DNA from: JAFEDN01 sp965651935
GTDB taxonomy: Bacteria > Pseudomonadota > Gammaproteobacteria > Coxiellales > Coxiellaceae
NCBI GenBank assembly: GCA_965651935.1
Contig: CBFGTC010000013.1
Coordinates: forward strand, 1-52,785
Reading direction: 5' to 3'
Length of the DNA: 52,785 nt
The notes under the pieces are model-generated. The model was given only the letters and a program-made list of their open reading frames with translations. It was not told where the DNA came from and made no database searches. Within the stretch, counting starts at the first letter, position 1; each line of letters opens with the position of its first letter. Below are positions 9,201 to 17,794 of this stretch, one piece after another. A program made the position numbers and the translations under genes.

Positions 9201-9811
9201 GAGCAATTAATTTAGCGGCTATCGACGAATATCAAGTGGTAAACGAACGCAAAACTTACTTGGATAAACAGCAAGCTGATTTAAATGAGGCATTAGATAT
9301 TTTGAAAAACGCCATTCAGAAAATTGACAAAGAAACTCGTACTAAATTTGCGGAAACCTTTACCAAAGTCAATGAAAATTTCCAAGAACTGTTTCCCCGA
9401 ATTTTTGGCGGCGGTAAAGCCTGCTTGGAGTTATTAGAGGAAGATTATTTAACCACTGGAGTCTTAGTGAAAGCCCAGCCGCCCGGCAAGCGTAATGCGA
9501 GCATTTACATGCTCTCTGGGGGAGAAAAAGCGTTAACGGCGGTTGCCTTAGTTTTTGCGATGTTTCGATTGAACCCTGCGCCTTTTTGTGTGTTAGATGA
9601 AGTTGACGCGCCTTTGGATGACATGAATACGGGACGTTTTTGCCAATTAGTAAAAGAAATGGCAAAAACCACCCAATTTATTGTAATTAGCCATAACAAA
9701 GTCACTATTAGCATGTCGGAACGTCTTATGGGAGTGACCATGCAAGAAGCCGGTGTTTCGCGAATTGTTTCAGTTAATGTGGCTGAAGCAGTCGCTTTAG
9801 CTGAAGCATAA
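6296..9811 (+). CDS. smc: Chromosome partition protein SMC
   Basis: A 1171-aa structural-maintenance ATPase of normal family length. The Walker A motif GPNGCGKSN is at residues 31-39. Two long Gln/Glu-rich coiled coils (about 170-500 and 670-1020) flank a hinge near 520-660 (LGQVLQVNPEWEAAFETVLG). The C-terminal head has the signature MLSGGEKAL (from 1072) and Walker B FCVLDEVDAPLDD. It organises and helps segregate the chromosome, normally with ScpA/ScpB, which are not in this window. The ATG at 6296 matches the family N-terminus (MNLKSIKLAGFKSF); no clear ribosome-binding site is seen. It heads the smc-zipA-ligA cluster. Confidence 0.97.
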   Translation: MNLKSIKLAGFKSFVDPTVIPIITHLTGIVGPNGCGKSNVVDAIRWVIGETSAKQLRGQSMADVIFNGSSARKPVGLASVELVFDNSEGRISGEFAKYSEISIRREVQREGQSQYFLNGVSCRRRDIIDIFLGTGLGPRSYAIIEQGVISELIEAKPEELRAHLEEVSGISKYKERRRETENRMHHTQENLDRINDLNDELTKQLRHLKRQAEAAERYTELKQQERRLQAEIKVMQWQSLKGKLSTMDNQLQQFQLQQDKSMAELRELEMLMEKQRTQHHELNSKREEIRKNFYGLGAEVTGLEQRISHGQEQILRWRKELTEVESAHQELLEHLEEQEDTIQTLNQELAELQPEAVLAQSAAQRAAQNLQSAEQQMQQWQRRWDDFQNESSKFTAQTAALKTNSQHYQQQLANLQQRKNQLLERQNQLPMTDLSEQIETLSAVSEQQKEELAEMEKALARVAETIRDQRQQNNQSQQSLNQARTQIHNIQKRYSSLEAVQRTALGYHNDHTKNWVNERGLKDHPRLGQVLQVNPEWEAAFETVLGGYFDAICLEDIQIAVEGLPSITAGRLTLLDKPTFPIKSTQSSLPLELLSDQIQGQWPIPDWLAGVYVCANLSQALQFREHLTDMQSIITRDGIWIGKHWARVNKAVNQDSGILQREKDLKQLFQEIIHQQNEVEIVQARLEEGEQTLHALEEKRENWHKEYQIISSRLRDSQTQLSSRQSRLNEFQQQQQRLQKESLECEQSLQNLETVYQQNQQQLQQSLQIELEYTEKRTQLTQERDKLRAELENIRNQTSQLRRTADELSVRIASGESQLSLLKQSSIRDRRQCDVLEEKQRTLIDYLEKNIEPLETWRIELQEKLTQRQYIEKNLQEVEQILNTITQDLEKSTRSLQEVQKQIVEWKDQIQNLQMENQAIAVRQTTIQEQLQEQNWVLEELCQSLNPEATLEEWAKHLDSIATKLQRLGAINLAAIDEYQVVNERKTYLDKQQADLNEALDILKNAIQKIDKETRTKFAETFTKVNENFQELFPRIFGGGKACLELLEEDYLTTGVLVKAQPPGKRNASIYMLSGGEKALTAVALVFAMFRLNPAPFCVLDEVDAPLDDMNTGRFCQLVKEMAKTTQFIVISHNKVTISMSERLMGVTMQEAGVSRIVSVNVAEAVALAEA

Positions 9812-9827
9812 AGAAAGAGAGGAACTG

Positions 9828-10460
9828 ATGATTCAAAGGATCTTGGCGATTATTTTAGGCAGACGCAAAGCGAAGCCAGAGACCGCTGTCTCTGAAAATC
9901 CTGATGTCATACTCGGTTTGCAAGAACAACTTAGCAGTACCTCGGAAATCAGGGTTGAAGAGTCTCCGCCATCCAAAATTGAGCCGGCTTCCGCAACACC
10001 TGTTTCGCCGTCTAATCTCCCACTGCAACGAGAAATTTTATTTATTCGCGCTGCTCGTGGACGGCCCTTTGGCGGATATGAGTTGTTACAATCTTTATTA
10101 AGTTGTTCACTAAGTTGGAGTGAAGAAAACCGTATTTTCCATCGCTATGAACAACACGCTGATAAAGACATTGAATTGTTCAGTGTAGCAGCAGCCACCA
10201 AAACGGGGGAATTAAATCCGGTAGAAATGGGAAACTTTGTCTGCCCTGGTCTAAGTCTGTTTGTGACTTTAAATAATCATATCTACCCCAGCGTTAATTT
10301 TGAATTGATGTTAGATACTGCACGGCAGTTGGCGGAAGATTTGGGTGGGGAAATCCTCGACTGCCAACAAGAATTACTGACTCCGGAAAAATTGCAGCAA
10401 ATCCGTGAGAAAATTAAACATTTTGAAACCAAGCAACAAAATCTGGAGTTATTTGTTTGA
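9828..10460 (+). CDS. zipA: Cell division protein ZipA (short, weak membrane anchor)
   Basis: The 210-aa protein has a C-terminal ZipA/FtsZ-binding domain (residues about 68-200): PLQREILFIRAARG, ENRIFHRYE, MGNFVCPGLSLFV, FELMLDTARQLAEDLGG and LTPEKLQQIRE all follow the family. A Pro/Ser-rich linker precedes it. The N-terminus is only MIQRILAIILGRRK, about ten hydrophobic residues, much shorter than the usual transmembrane helix. An in-frame stop at 9798-9800 and the AGAGAGGA site rule out a longer start. The gene starts 16 bp after smc, and its stop overlaps the ligA start, the usual gammaproteobacterial order. Confidence 0.88.
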   Translation: MIQRILAIILGRRKAKPETAVSENPDVILGLQEQLSSTSEIRVEESPPSKIEPASATPVSPSNLPLQREILFIRAARGRPFGGYELLQSLLSCSLSWSEENRIFHRYEQHADKDIELFSVAAATKTGELNPVEMGNFVCPGLSLFVTLNNHIYPSVNFELMLDTARQLAEDLGGEILDCQQELLTPEKLQQIREKIKHFETKQQNLELFV

Positions 10461-12469
10461 GCGTACCTGACAAACTGCGTCAGCGCGCTCAAGAATTAGT
10501 CAAACTGATTCAAGAACATAATTACCGTTATTACGTGTTAGATCAGCCTACGGTACCGGATGCGGAATACGATAAACTTTTTAAGGAATTAAAAGAGTTA
10601 GAGCAACAATATCCCGAATTAATTAGTTCTCATTCTCCTACTCAAAGAATAGGGGGTGAACCTTTAAAGGCATTTGCTCATATCGAGCATAAAATTCCCA
10701 TGCTGTCGATAGATAATGTGTTTACTTTGGAAGAATTAGCTGCATTTGATGAACGTATCCATCAACGTTTGAAAATCACAGCAGAGATTGAATACACCTG
10801 TGAGCCTAAATTAGACGGGGTGGCAGTCAGTTTAATTTACCGTCAAGGCGAGCTGCAACAAGCTGCCACCCGTGGCGATGGGTTTGTGGGGGAAGACGTG
10901 ACTTTAAATGTACGTACGATTGCCGCAGTTCCTTTGCATTTACACGGTTCAGGATATCCTCCTATCTTGGAAGTGCGAGGAGAAGTATTTATGCCCAGGG
11001 CGGGTTTCGAAAAATTTAACGCAGAAGCAGCTAAAAAAGGTCTAAAAACCTTTGTGAATCCTCGCAACGCCGCTTCCGGGAGTTTGCGACAATTAGACCC
11101 TCGCATTACCGCGGCGCGGCCTTTGGGCTTTTTGGCATATGGTTTAGGAACGTTTGAAGGAAAAACACCGGCAACTCAATTTGAATTGCTGGAACGTTTT
11201 CGTCAATGGGGCATCCCAGTGGCTAAAGAGCATGAAAAAGTAAGAGGCGTGGCAGGCTGTGAAAAATTTTATCAAGAAATTTTGCAAAACCGAGAGAATT
11301 TACCCTTTGAAATAGATGGGGTTGTTTATAAAGTCAATGATTTTAAGCTGCAAAATCAATTGGGATTTATATCCCGGGCACCGCGCTGGGCTGTAGCACA
11401 TAAATTTCCTGCCATTGAAAAGGCTACTTGGTTAAAAAACATTGATTTCCACGTTGGCCGCACGGGAGCCTTAACTCCGGTCGCGCGATTAGAGCCTGTT
11501 TTTGTAGGCGGAGCGACTGTGAGCAATGCCACTCTCCATAATTTCGATGAGATTGTGCGTAAAGACGTGCGAATTGGTGACCGTGTTATTGTGCGCCGTG
11601 CCGGCGATGTTATTCCGGAATTAGTCGCGCCGATTGTGGCGGAAAGACCACTTCAGGCTAAAAAAGTGAAATTACCTGAGCATTGTCCGGTATGCGGAGC
11701 TGACGTGATTAAGCCGGAAGGAGAGGCGATTGCACGATGTATGGGCGGCTTATTTTGCCGTGCACAAATCCATGAAGGTATCCGTCATTTTGCTTCTCGC
11801 AAGGCCATGGACATACAGGGTTTAGGGGATAAAGTGATTGGTTTACTATTGCAAGAAGGTTTAATTCAAAAGATACCGGATATATATCGATTGACCAAAG
11901 AGAAATTAACATCTCTACCGCGATTTGCGGAAAAGTCAGCTGAAAATTTAATTGCCGCGATTCAAAAAAGTAAGAAAACCACTTTGCCGCGATTTTTATA
12001 TGCTTTAGGGATTCGCGATGTGGGTGAAACTACCGCCAGGTCTTTAGCTGAAAGTTTTGGTGACTTGCCGCCTTTGTTGCAAGCATCTGAAGAAGAGTTA
12101 CAAGCGCTAGTGGACATTGGTCCAGTAATTTCAGCTCATATCCATGCTTTTTTTCAGCAACAACATAATCTTGAAGTGATCCAGCAATTGCTGGAGTTAG
12201 GGATGCATTGGCCAAAGTTGAATGTTTCTAGCGAATCCAAACCTTTGCTAGGAAAAACTTATGTTATCACCGGCGCTTTAGAATCAATGACTCGCGAACA
12301 GGCCCAAGAAGCTTTGCAGCAGCTAGGAGCTAAAGTCACGAATAGCGTATCTGCCAAAACCACGGCGGTGATTGCGGGTGAAAGCCCGGGTAGTAAGCTG
12401 AATAAAGCGCAAGCTTTAAAAGTCCCTATCCTTAATGAATCCCAGCTTATTACTTTGTTAAAAAGATAA
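10457..12469 (+). CDS. ligA: NAD+-dependent DNA ligase LigA
   Basis: The 670-aa enzyme seals nicks using NAD+ in replication and repair. It shows the Ia domain YYVLDQPTVPDAEYD, the adenylated lysine K118 in EPKLDGVAVSL, a four-cysteine zinc finger (C410, C413, C428, C434), helix-hairpin-helix repeats (LPRFAEKSAENL, IRDVGETTARSLA), and a C-terminal BRCT domain (GKTYVITGALESM to the end). The TTG start at 10457-10459 overlaps the zipA stop TGA at 10458-10460, with CTGGAG upstream, so it is translationally coupled. Length and domain order are canonical. Confidence 0.97.
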   Translation: MSVPDKLRQRAQELVKLIQEHNYRYYVLDQPTVPDAEYDKLFKELKELEQQYPELISSHSPTQRIGGEPLKAFAHIEHKIPMLSIDNVFTLEELAAFDERIHQRLKITAEIEYTCEPKLDGVAVSLIYRQGELQQAATRGDGFVGEDVTLNVRTIAAVPLHLHGSGYPPILEVRGEVFMPRAGFEKFNAEAAKKGLKTFVNPRNAASGSLRQLDPRITAARPLGFLAYGLGTFEGKTPATQFELLERFRQWGIPVAKEHEKVRGVAGCEKFYQEILQNRENLPFEIDGVVYKVNDFKLQNQLGFISRAPRWAVAHKFPAIEKATWLKNIDFHVGRTGALTPVARLEPVFVGGATVSNATLHNFDEIVRKDVRIGDRVIVRRAGDVIPELVAPIVAERPLQAKKVKLPEHCPVCGADVIKPEGEAIARCMGGLFCRAQIHEGIRHFASRKAMDIQGLGDKVIGLLLQEGLIQKIPDIYRLTKEKLTSLPRFAEKSAENLIAAIQKSKKTTLPRFLYALGIRDVGETTARSLAESFGDLPPLLQASEEELQALVDIGPVISAHIHAFFQQQHNLEVIQQLLELGMHWPKLNVSSESKPLLGKTYVITGALESMTREQAQEALQQLGAKVTNSVSAKTTAVIAGESPGSKLNKAQALKVPILNESQLITLLKR

Positions 12470-12656
12470 ATAAACCAACCAGTATAAGCTATTGTTTTTT
12501 TAAATATAATTTGTAAGAAATTTCTCGCATTGATTTTCAGAAATATATTACATATAAATTATGCATTTTATGATTTAATAATAATAATCCATTTTATTAA
12601 AGACATTCAAGGATATGAAAAAATATAAACTTATTTAACAATACTGAGAATAAACC

Positions 12657-13019
12657 ATGAAAAATCAGAATATTATTATTGATTCACTTCAAATTTTATA
12701 TCAAGAACTAAACGACTTTCGGGCTTTAATTGAAAATACTCAGAATGGATTAACCCAATGTGTTTGTAAGGATAAATTATCGCTTGAAAAAGTGATGGCG
12801 GATATTTCCATGCTTGTAAAGCGCCTTAATGAAATTAAGGTTTTGAAAAGTATAATATTATTTGAACAAGATTACATAAATTTCTGTCTTTTATTAGTCT
12901 ATGGCAGCGAGATGGCGAAAGTTCTACCTAAACTAAAAAATTGCCCTGAAAATTCCCGCAAACATGCCAAAGCTTGGAATGAGATAGCAAATAAATTCGT
13001 ATCTTTTTTAAATAAATGA
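12657..13019 (+). CDS. Orphan small protein, helical (120 aa)
   Basis: No family recognised. The product is predominantly alpha-helical with a heptad-like leucine pattern at the N-terminus (IIIDSLQILYQELNDFRALI) and a Lys-rich C-terminus. Two close cysteines (QCVCKDK) stand out. Both the gene and its 187-bp upstream region are markedly AT-rich compared with ligA, suggesting acquired or relaxed DNA. No strong ribosome-binding site is seen; the ATG at 12657 is the first in frame. No signal peptide or membrane segment. Confidence 0.55.
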   Translation: MKNQNIIIDSLQILYQELNDFRALIENTQNGLTQCVCKDKLSLEKVMADISMLVKRLNEIKVLKSIILFEQDYINFCLLLVYGSEMAKVLPKLKNCPENSRKHAKAWNEIANKFVSFLNK

Positions 13020-13068
13020 GATTTTTTCATTTATAGTTTTGACAAATACGAATCATTAACTCAAATTC

Positions 13069-13139
13069 TAAGAACCTATTCAAAGATTTTAATAAATAGT
13101 GGATTTATCTTTCTCTACGCTGAATAGATGTGGGGGAAC
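13069..13139. repeat. Inverted-repeat region between two convergent genes
   Basis: CCTATTCA near 13076 and TGAATAG near 13121 form the arms of a loose hairpin in the 126-bp gap between the 120-aa orphan and the DedA gene. The left end TAAGAACCTATT resembles TAAGGACCCATTT at 40518 and, inverted, the end of 48754-48815. It may be a degenerate member of the same repeat family. Confidence 0.3.
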
Positions 13140-13145
13140 TGATTT

Positions 13146-13676
13146 TTAATTATCAAAAAAAGTACCTATTAAGTAGCCCACAGTGAGAAAAACCGATGTC
13201 CAAACTGCGGCACCGCTAAATGCAAATAAAGCAAAGCGGCTAAAAGGGATGCGCACAGTGCCAACTATATATCCAGTGAAATGCCGAATGCCAGGTATAA
13301 AGTATCCGATAAATAATGCCCACATTCCTATTCGGCTGAACCAAAGGCGGGTCCTTTCAATACGTTTTTCCGTTAGACGAACCCAATGACCGTATTTTTT
13401 TAATAATAAACTTCCGCCAAAACGGCCAATCACGTAACTTAAACTGATGCCGCAAACTGCCCCTAAATAGGCCGCCAGCACTGTAACGGGTAAATTTAAC
13501 TTACCACGGCTGATAAGAAATCCTGCCGCCACCATTAAGGTTTCATCCGGGATCGGTAGAGCCAGAATCCCCAGGGCCAATAAAATAAATAAAGCAATGC
13601 TGCCATAGTGCAATAACGGCCCTGAATTAGCAGTAACACTGTCAATAATGTGATTAATTTCCGTATGCCATTCCAT
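13146..13676 (-). CDS. DedA-family inner-membrane protein
   Basis: The 176-aa polytopic protein is somewhat shorter than E. coli DedA members (about 220). Visible family features are the re-entrant acidic motif LALPIPDETLMVAAG, the basic loop and the signature GYFIPGIRHFTGYIVG, followed by two membrane helices ending in GYLIGTFFDN. DedA proteins are implicated in lipid scrambling, especially undecaprenyl phosphate recycling, and in membrane-potential homeostasis. It lies 28 bp downstream of the 628-aa orphan on the same strand, but composition differs, so co-function is not implied. Confidence 0.87.
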   Translation of the reverse strand: MEWHTEINHIIDSVTANSGPLLHYGSIALFILLALGILALPIPDETLMVAAGFLISRGKLNLPVTVLAAYLGAVCGISLSYVIGRFGGSLLLKKYGHWVRLTEKRIERTRLWFSRIGMWALFIGYFIPGIRHFTGYIVGTVRIPFSRFALFAFSGAAVWTSVFLTVGYLIGTFFDN

Positions 13677-13704
13677 AGCTTATGTTAACCTAATTTCTTC
13701 CCAT

Positions 13705-15591
13705 TTAATAATAAAGGCGAGAGCGTAATGTGTAATAATTTTTATCAATGCGAGTGTCTGCAACGGGAAGTTTATATTCCTCTTTGATATTTCTGATTAA
13801 TGTTTTATTTTTATTAGGATCATGGAATAATGGATAATTATCAAAACAAAGACTGACGCTGTTCAACCTAAGCGAATCATCTTTAAATGGAAAGTTTTTA
13901 TTAATTTTTCTAAATGTCAGCCGCGTTAAAATTTTATCGTGATGTCGAGAAATCATATTTGAAAAATTTAAAAATTTATCTTTGCCATTTTTTTGTATTT
14001 TAAAACTTTGGAAAAGCAATACTTTAAAAATTTGGATTTTTATAGAATCAACTTTAATATATTTGTGTAAGTCTTTAATTTCTCGAAAATAATACTCGAA
14101 ATTCTCAGTGTTTTCGACCTCATCATGCCTGGTTAGTTTCGCAAAATTAATTTTATAAGCTAGCCACGGAGTGGGATTATTTAAAAAAAATAAAATCAAA
14201 ATCACGCCTAACAAAGTAATGTTTTGTTCGACACTTTGATTTTTTCTGGCTAGAAATAAACTAAAACCCAGTTCATTTTCCTCATGCAATAAGCTAAGAA
14301 AAAATTTTTCGGTTATTTTGGCTTCTGTGAGTAAATTATTTCTAAAAAAAGGAGTATTATATGTCAAATCATGATAATAACAGTATAAAAATACAGCATC
14401 AATTAAAGTCCAAAGCTCAAAACTTAATAGTGGTTTACCTCCTAATGTCGGTTTGATGTCCTCCCCCCAAAGAGCTCTAAGCTGGTCTACTAATAATAAA
14501 ATAGCTTGCTGCACTTCCCAGCCCAGGATACTCATTATTTCTGCATGGGAATAGTCATGTTGGATTGCCTCATACAAAGTGACATTGTTAAACTCATGAA
14601 TCTTTGTGAACGGAATCGTCCCAGGAAAATCCAGGACTGAGTAGCGAACTTGCTTACGGATACCACTTTCAATTTGGTGGGGAGTTTTTTCGCCTAAGGT
14701 CGGTAACAGGCGTACATAATTTTTTAAACCAAACCTCACAATACCCAAAGCATCTCTTATCCCAGCGGTTATGTAATTGGCTCTTAGCTGGGGCTTGGTT
14801 TGATCATAAATGATAGTTTTATGGAGTACTTCTAACATACTCAAACCTAATGATTGCTCAGATTGACCATGCTTTAACAAGTTTTCATCCATTAGTTGTT
14901 TTTCTAAAATATATTGATTGATTTCAAACAGAAAGCAGGCACGTTCTGAAGCAGGTAAATGGCAAATTAGGCTCTTTAACATGATTAACTGCTTTTTTTC
15001 TAATCGTTTAAAAGTGAGATTCTCTATATCCTTTAGAATTTCCGCAAATTGTTCAGTAAATTCTAGATTTTTATCCAATACTTCTATAATGCGAATATCT
15101 TTTTTTTCCTTAGCGATTTGAACATATTCTAAAAGAGTCCTAATCTGTACTGAGGTTATTTTATTTGAATCAAACAAGGATAACGCCAAATAAGCTAAAT
15201 GAGGGTCCATAAAAATTTTATCTTTCCAATTTCCGGCTTGGACCGATTTAAACAGTTGTTTTAATTTAGTTTGATTAATACTTTTTAACACTTTTTGTTC
15301 ATTCACCAATTCCTTAAATTCCTCGGTATGGTTAGCATTTAAATTAACGGGAATTAAGGTATCGGAAGAGAGCTTTTTGCGCCAATATCGTTGGATTTTT
15401 CTAGCGAATTGATCGAGCGATTGCTGTTTTTTGTGTGCATTAATTTGAATCGCTTGCTGATATGCTTTTATTTCTGAATCAGACAATTTTTGATTGTAGC
15501 GTTGATGATATTTTAAAGAATGAGTTAGCGGGTATTTTTGATAAAATTCGTTCCAAACCTGCTCGGGGTTAAAACTATTTTCCTTTCGCAT
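13705..15591 (-). CDS. 628-aa orphan with IQ-like helix; candidate effector
   Basis: No family recognised. The gene starts at ATG 15591 with AAAGGT upstream. The product is soluble, Lys-rich and largely helical, with no signal peptide. Residues 59-74 read LDQFARKIQRYWRKKL, which matches the first half of a calmodulin-binding IQ motif (I66, Q67, W70, R71) but lacks the later Gly and Arg. A central block contains a histidine/aspartate cluster (IQHDYSHAEIM) within a conserved-looking hydrophobic region (residues about 340-420). The coding sequence is more AT-rich than its neighbours. Size, solubility and the eukaryote-like motif suggest a secreted effector, but this is inference. Confidence 0.6.
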   Translation of the reverse strand: MRKENSFNPEQVWNEFYQKYPLTHSLKYHQRYNQKLSDSEIKAYQQAIQINAHKKQQSLDQFARKIQRYWRKKLSSDTLIPVNLNANHTEEFKELVNEQKVLKSINQTKLKQLFKSVQAGNWKDKIFMDPHLAYLALSLFDSNKITSVQIRTLLEYVQIAKEKKDIRIIEVLDKNLEFTEQFAEILKDIENLTFKRLEKKQLIMLKSLICHLPASERACFLFEINQYILEKQLMDENLLKHGQSEQSLGLSMLEVLHKTIIYDQTKPQLRANYITAGIRDALGIVRFGLKNYVRLLPTLGEKTPHQIESGIRKQVRYSVLDFPGTIPFTKIHEFNNVTLYEAIQHDYSHAEIMSILGWEVQQAILLLVDQLRALWGEDIKPTLGGKPLLSFELWTLIDAVFLYCYYHDLTYNTPFFRNNLLTEAKITEKFFLSLLHEENELGFSLFLARKNQSVEQNITLLGVILILFFLNNPTPWLAYKINFAKLTRHDEVENTENFEYYFREIKDLHKYIKVDSIKIQIFKVLLFQSFKIQKNGKDKFLNFSNMISRHHDKILTRLTFRKINKNFPFKDDSLRLNSVSLCFDNYPLFHDPNKNKTLIRNIKEEYKLPVADTRIDKNYYTLRSRLYY

Positions 15592-15888
15592 TTTTTTTAC
15601 CTTTGTATAAATTTAGATTCATTCCCATTACTTTATACTTGAAAAGCTTAATAATTTCTTAAAACAGGAATATTTTTTTTAAATTCCTACCCAATAAATA
15701 GCATAAAAAACACATATTAACCAAGAAGAAAATGACACTAGACTCGATCATGATGAAACTTGTCAAAAAACTAATAAGAAACAAATCAAGCAAATTATTG
15801 GGGGTCAAGACCAAGAATTTAACACTATCTGTCATTCGATAAATGGTGGATAGTTTTCTCATCCAAGGGGCTATGCTAAGATTCATGG
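15592..15888. other. AT-rich divergent intergenic region upstream of lolC
   Basis: These 297 bases separate the minus-strand 628-aa gene from lolC and must hold both promoters. A minus frame covering 15659-15886 is open but has no ribosome-binding site and only low-complexity hydrophobic content, so it is not called. No convincing -35/-10 pair or terminator was identified. Confidence 0.5.
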
Positions 15889-17133
15889 ATGATCAAGCCC
15901 TTACCGCTGTACATCGGGTTACGTTACATCCGCGCCAAGCGCCGTAATCGTTTTATTTCATTTATTGCGTTTGCTTCTACTTTAGGTATCGCTTTAGGAG
16001 TAGCAGTTTTGCTGACAGTCGTTTCAGTCATGAACGGCTTCGATGAACAAATCCGCACTCATTTTTTTGCCATGGCGCCTCAAGTCAGCATTAGCAGCGA
16101 AGAAAATAGAGAGGATTGGACAACCCTGCAACAAAAAATAGCTCAACTCAAGGGAGTGAGCGCCAGTGCGCCATTCGTGAGTGGCCAGGGCATGTTGGTC
16201 AAATCGAATTTACTCAGAAGCGTTAATGTGATGGGGATTTTACCGGACCAAGAACCGCAAATTTCTCAAATCGTGCAACAAACTCGCAGCGGCAATCTTC
16301 AAAATTTACGTCCCAACCATTACGGCGTCTTCATTACTCAGAACCTAGCGGAACAATTAAGTCTAAATTTAGGAGACTCTGTCAATATTTTAACTTCGCA
16401 GGCCACAACCACTCCATTAGGTTTATTTCCACGTTATCGGCAGTTTACCGTGATGGGAATCTATCAAAACACCAACAATAATTGGACCCAAGAACCGATT
16501 TTTATCGCCATAGAAGATGCTCAAAGACTGTTTGCCGCTGGCACGCATGAAAACGGTTTGCATCTCAAATTGAAGGATATTTACCAAGCCCCTATAATTA
16601 GTGCGCAATTAAAATCACAACTCCACGGCAATTTTACTATCAGTAACTGGACGGAAGAATCTGGCGCTTTCTTTCAAGCATTGGCTTTAGAAAAAACCAT
16701 GATGTTCCTTATCTTGCTTTTGATCATCGCGATTGCGGCGTTTAACTTAGTGTCTATGCTGATGATGTTAGTCAATGAAAAACAAGCCGATATAGCCATT
16801 TTACGCACGCTAGGCGCTTCACCTGCCATGGTGAGAAACATATTTATTATTCAAGGTTCGATACTAGGCATTTTTGGCGTCATAGCCGGTTTGGCGCTAG
16901 GACTGCTATTAACTTGGAATGTCACCGCAGTGGCTAACTTTTTACAACAATTATTCCACGTGCAATTTATTCCAATGTCAGCCTATTGGGAAAATTATTT
17001 ACCGACCCGAATCATGGTCCAAGATATTTTCATCATTTGCCTCATGGCTTTGACGCTCAGTCTTTTAGCGACTTTCTACCCGGCGTTGGTCGCATTTCGA
17101 ATTCAACCGGCAGAGGCCTTGCGATATGAATAA
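15889..17133 (+). CDS. lolC: Lipoprotein-releasing ABC transporter permease (LolC/E family), first copy
   Basis: The 414-aa inner-membrane protein has four membrane segments: one at about residues 25-50, then a large periplasmic domain, and three in the last 150 residues. Family features are IGLRYIRAKRRNRFISFI, VVSVMNGFDEQIR, the coupling segment NEKQADIAILRTLGASPAMV, and the C-terminal YPALVAFRIQPAEALRYE. It extracts mature lipoproteins from the inner membrane for transfer to LolA. It overlaps lolD by 8 bp. It is very similar to the third gene of the operon, so LolC versus LolE naming is by position only. Confidence 0.92.
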   Translation: MIKPLPLYIGLRYIRAKRRNRFISFIAFASTLGIALGVAVLLTVVSVMNGFDEQIRTHFFAMAPQVSISSEENREDWTTLQQKIAQLKGVSASAPFVSGQGMLVKSNLLRSVNVMGILPDQEPQISQIVQQTRSGNLQNLRPNHYGVFITQNLAEQLSLNLGDSVNILTSQATTTPLGLFPRYRQFTVMGIYQNTNNNWTQEPIFIAIEDAQRLFAAGTHENGLHLKLKDIYQAPIISAQLKSQLHGNFTISNWTEESGAFFQALALEKTMMFLILLLIIAIAAFNLVSMLMMLVNEKQADIAILRTLGASPAMVRNIFIIQGSILGIFGVIAGLALGLLLTWNVTAVANFLQQLFHVQFIPMSAYWENYLPTRIMVQDIFIICLMALTLSLLATFYPALVAFRIQPAEALRYE

Positions 17134-17794
17134 TTTAGAATGTCACAATTTGTCTAAAACCTACCACGACGGTAATTTAACAGTGGAAGTGTTAAAAAAA
17201 GTTCATTTTCAAGTGCGTGCGGGTGAAATGGTAGCGATAGTCGGCACTTCAGGCAGCGGCAAAAGCACTTTATTGCATTTATTAGGCGGTTTGGATAAAC
17301 CTAGCGAAGGCGAGGTGATTGTCGCTGGCGAAAATATGACGCATTTAAATGAAAAAAATAAAAGCCGCTTGCGTAACCGTTGTTTGGGTTTTGTATACCA
17401 ATTTCATCATTTATTACCTGAATTTAATGCCTTGGAAAATGTTTGCATGCCCTTGCTGATTCGGGGATTAAACTCCAATGAAACGATTAAACGCGCCAAA
17501 GAAATGATCGATCTGGTGGGTTTATCAACCCGGTTATCCCATCGAGTAGGAGAATTATCTGGAGGCGAGCGTCAACGGATTGCCATTGCTCGCGCGCTGG
17601 TTACTAAACCCTTGTGTGTATTAGCCGATGAGCCCACCGGCAATTTGGACCATAATACGGCTGAACACATTTATGATTTAATGAAGCAACTGAATCAAAC
17701 TTTAAAAACCAGTTTCGTTATCGTCACCCACAACTTGTTATTGGCAGACCAGATGGATCGAAAACTATTATTGAAAAATGGTGTGTTAACATGA
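17126..17794 (+). CDS. lolD: Lipoprotein-releasing ABC transporter ATPase LolD
   Basis: A 222-aa ABC ATPase of typical LolD length (about 230). Walker A GTSGSGKST is at residues 40-48, the Q-loop at VYQFHHLLPEFNALENV, the signature LSGGERQR starts at 144, Walker B is CVLADEP (D168, E169), and the H-loop is IVTHN. The HHLLPEFNALENV segment is characteristic of LolD/MacB-type ATPases. It powers lipoprotein release with the two flanking permeases. It overlaps lolC by 8 bp and lolE by 4 bp (ATGA), indicating tight translational coupling. Confidence 0.95.
   Translation: MNNLECHNLSKTYHDGNLTVEVLKKVHFQVRAGEMVAIVGTSGSGKSTLLHLLGGLDKPSEGEVIVAGENMTHLNEKNKSRLRNRCLGFVYQFHHLLPEFNALENVCMPLLIRGLNSNETIKRAKEMIDLVGLSTRLSHRVGELSGGERQRIAIARALVTKPLCVLADEPTGNLDHNTAEHIYDLMKQLNQTLKTSFVIVTHNLLLADQMDRKLLLKNGVLT

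Noticed and set aside
15659..15886. Minus-strand frame of 75 codons between the 628-aa orphan and lolC
   Set aside because: Low-complexity hydrophobic translation of AT-rich DNA, starting at the lolC start region, with no ribosome-binding site. More likely promoter DNA.
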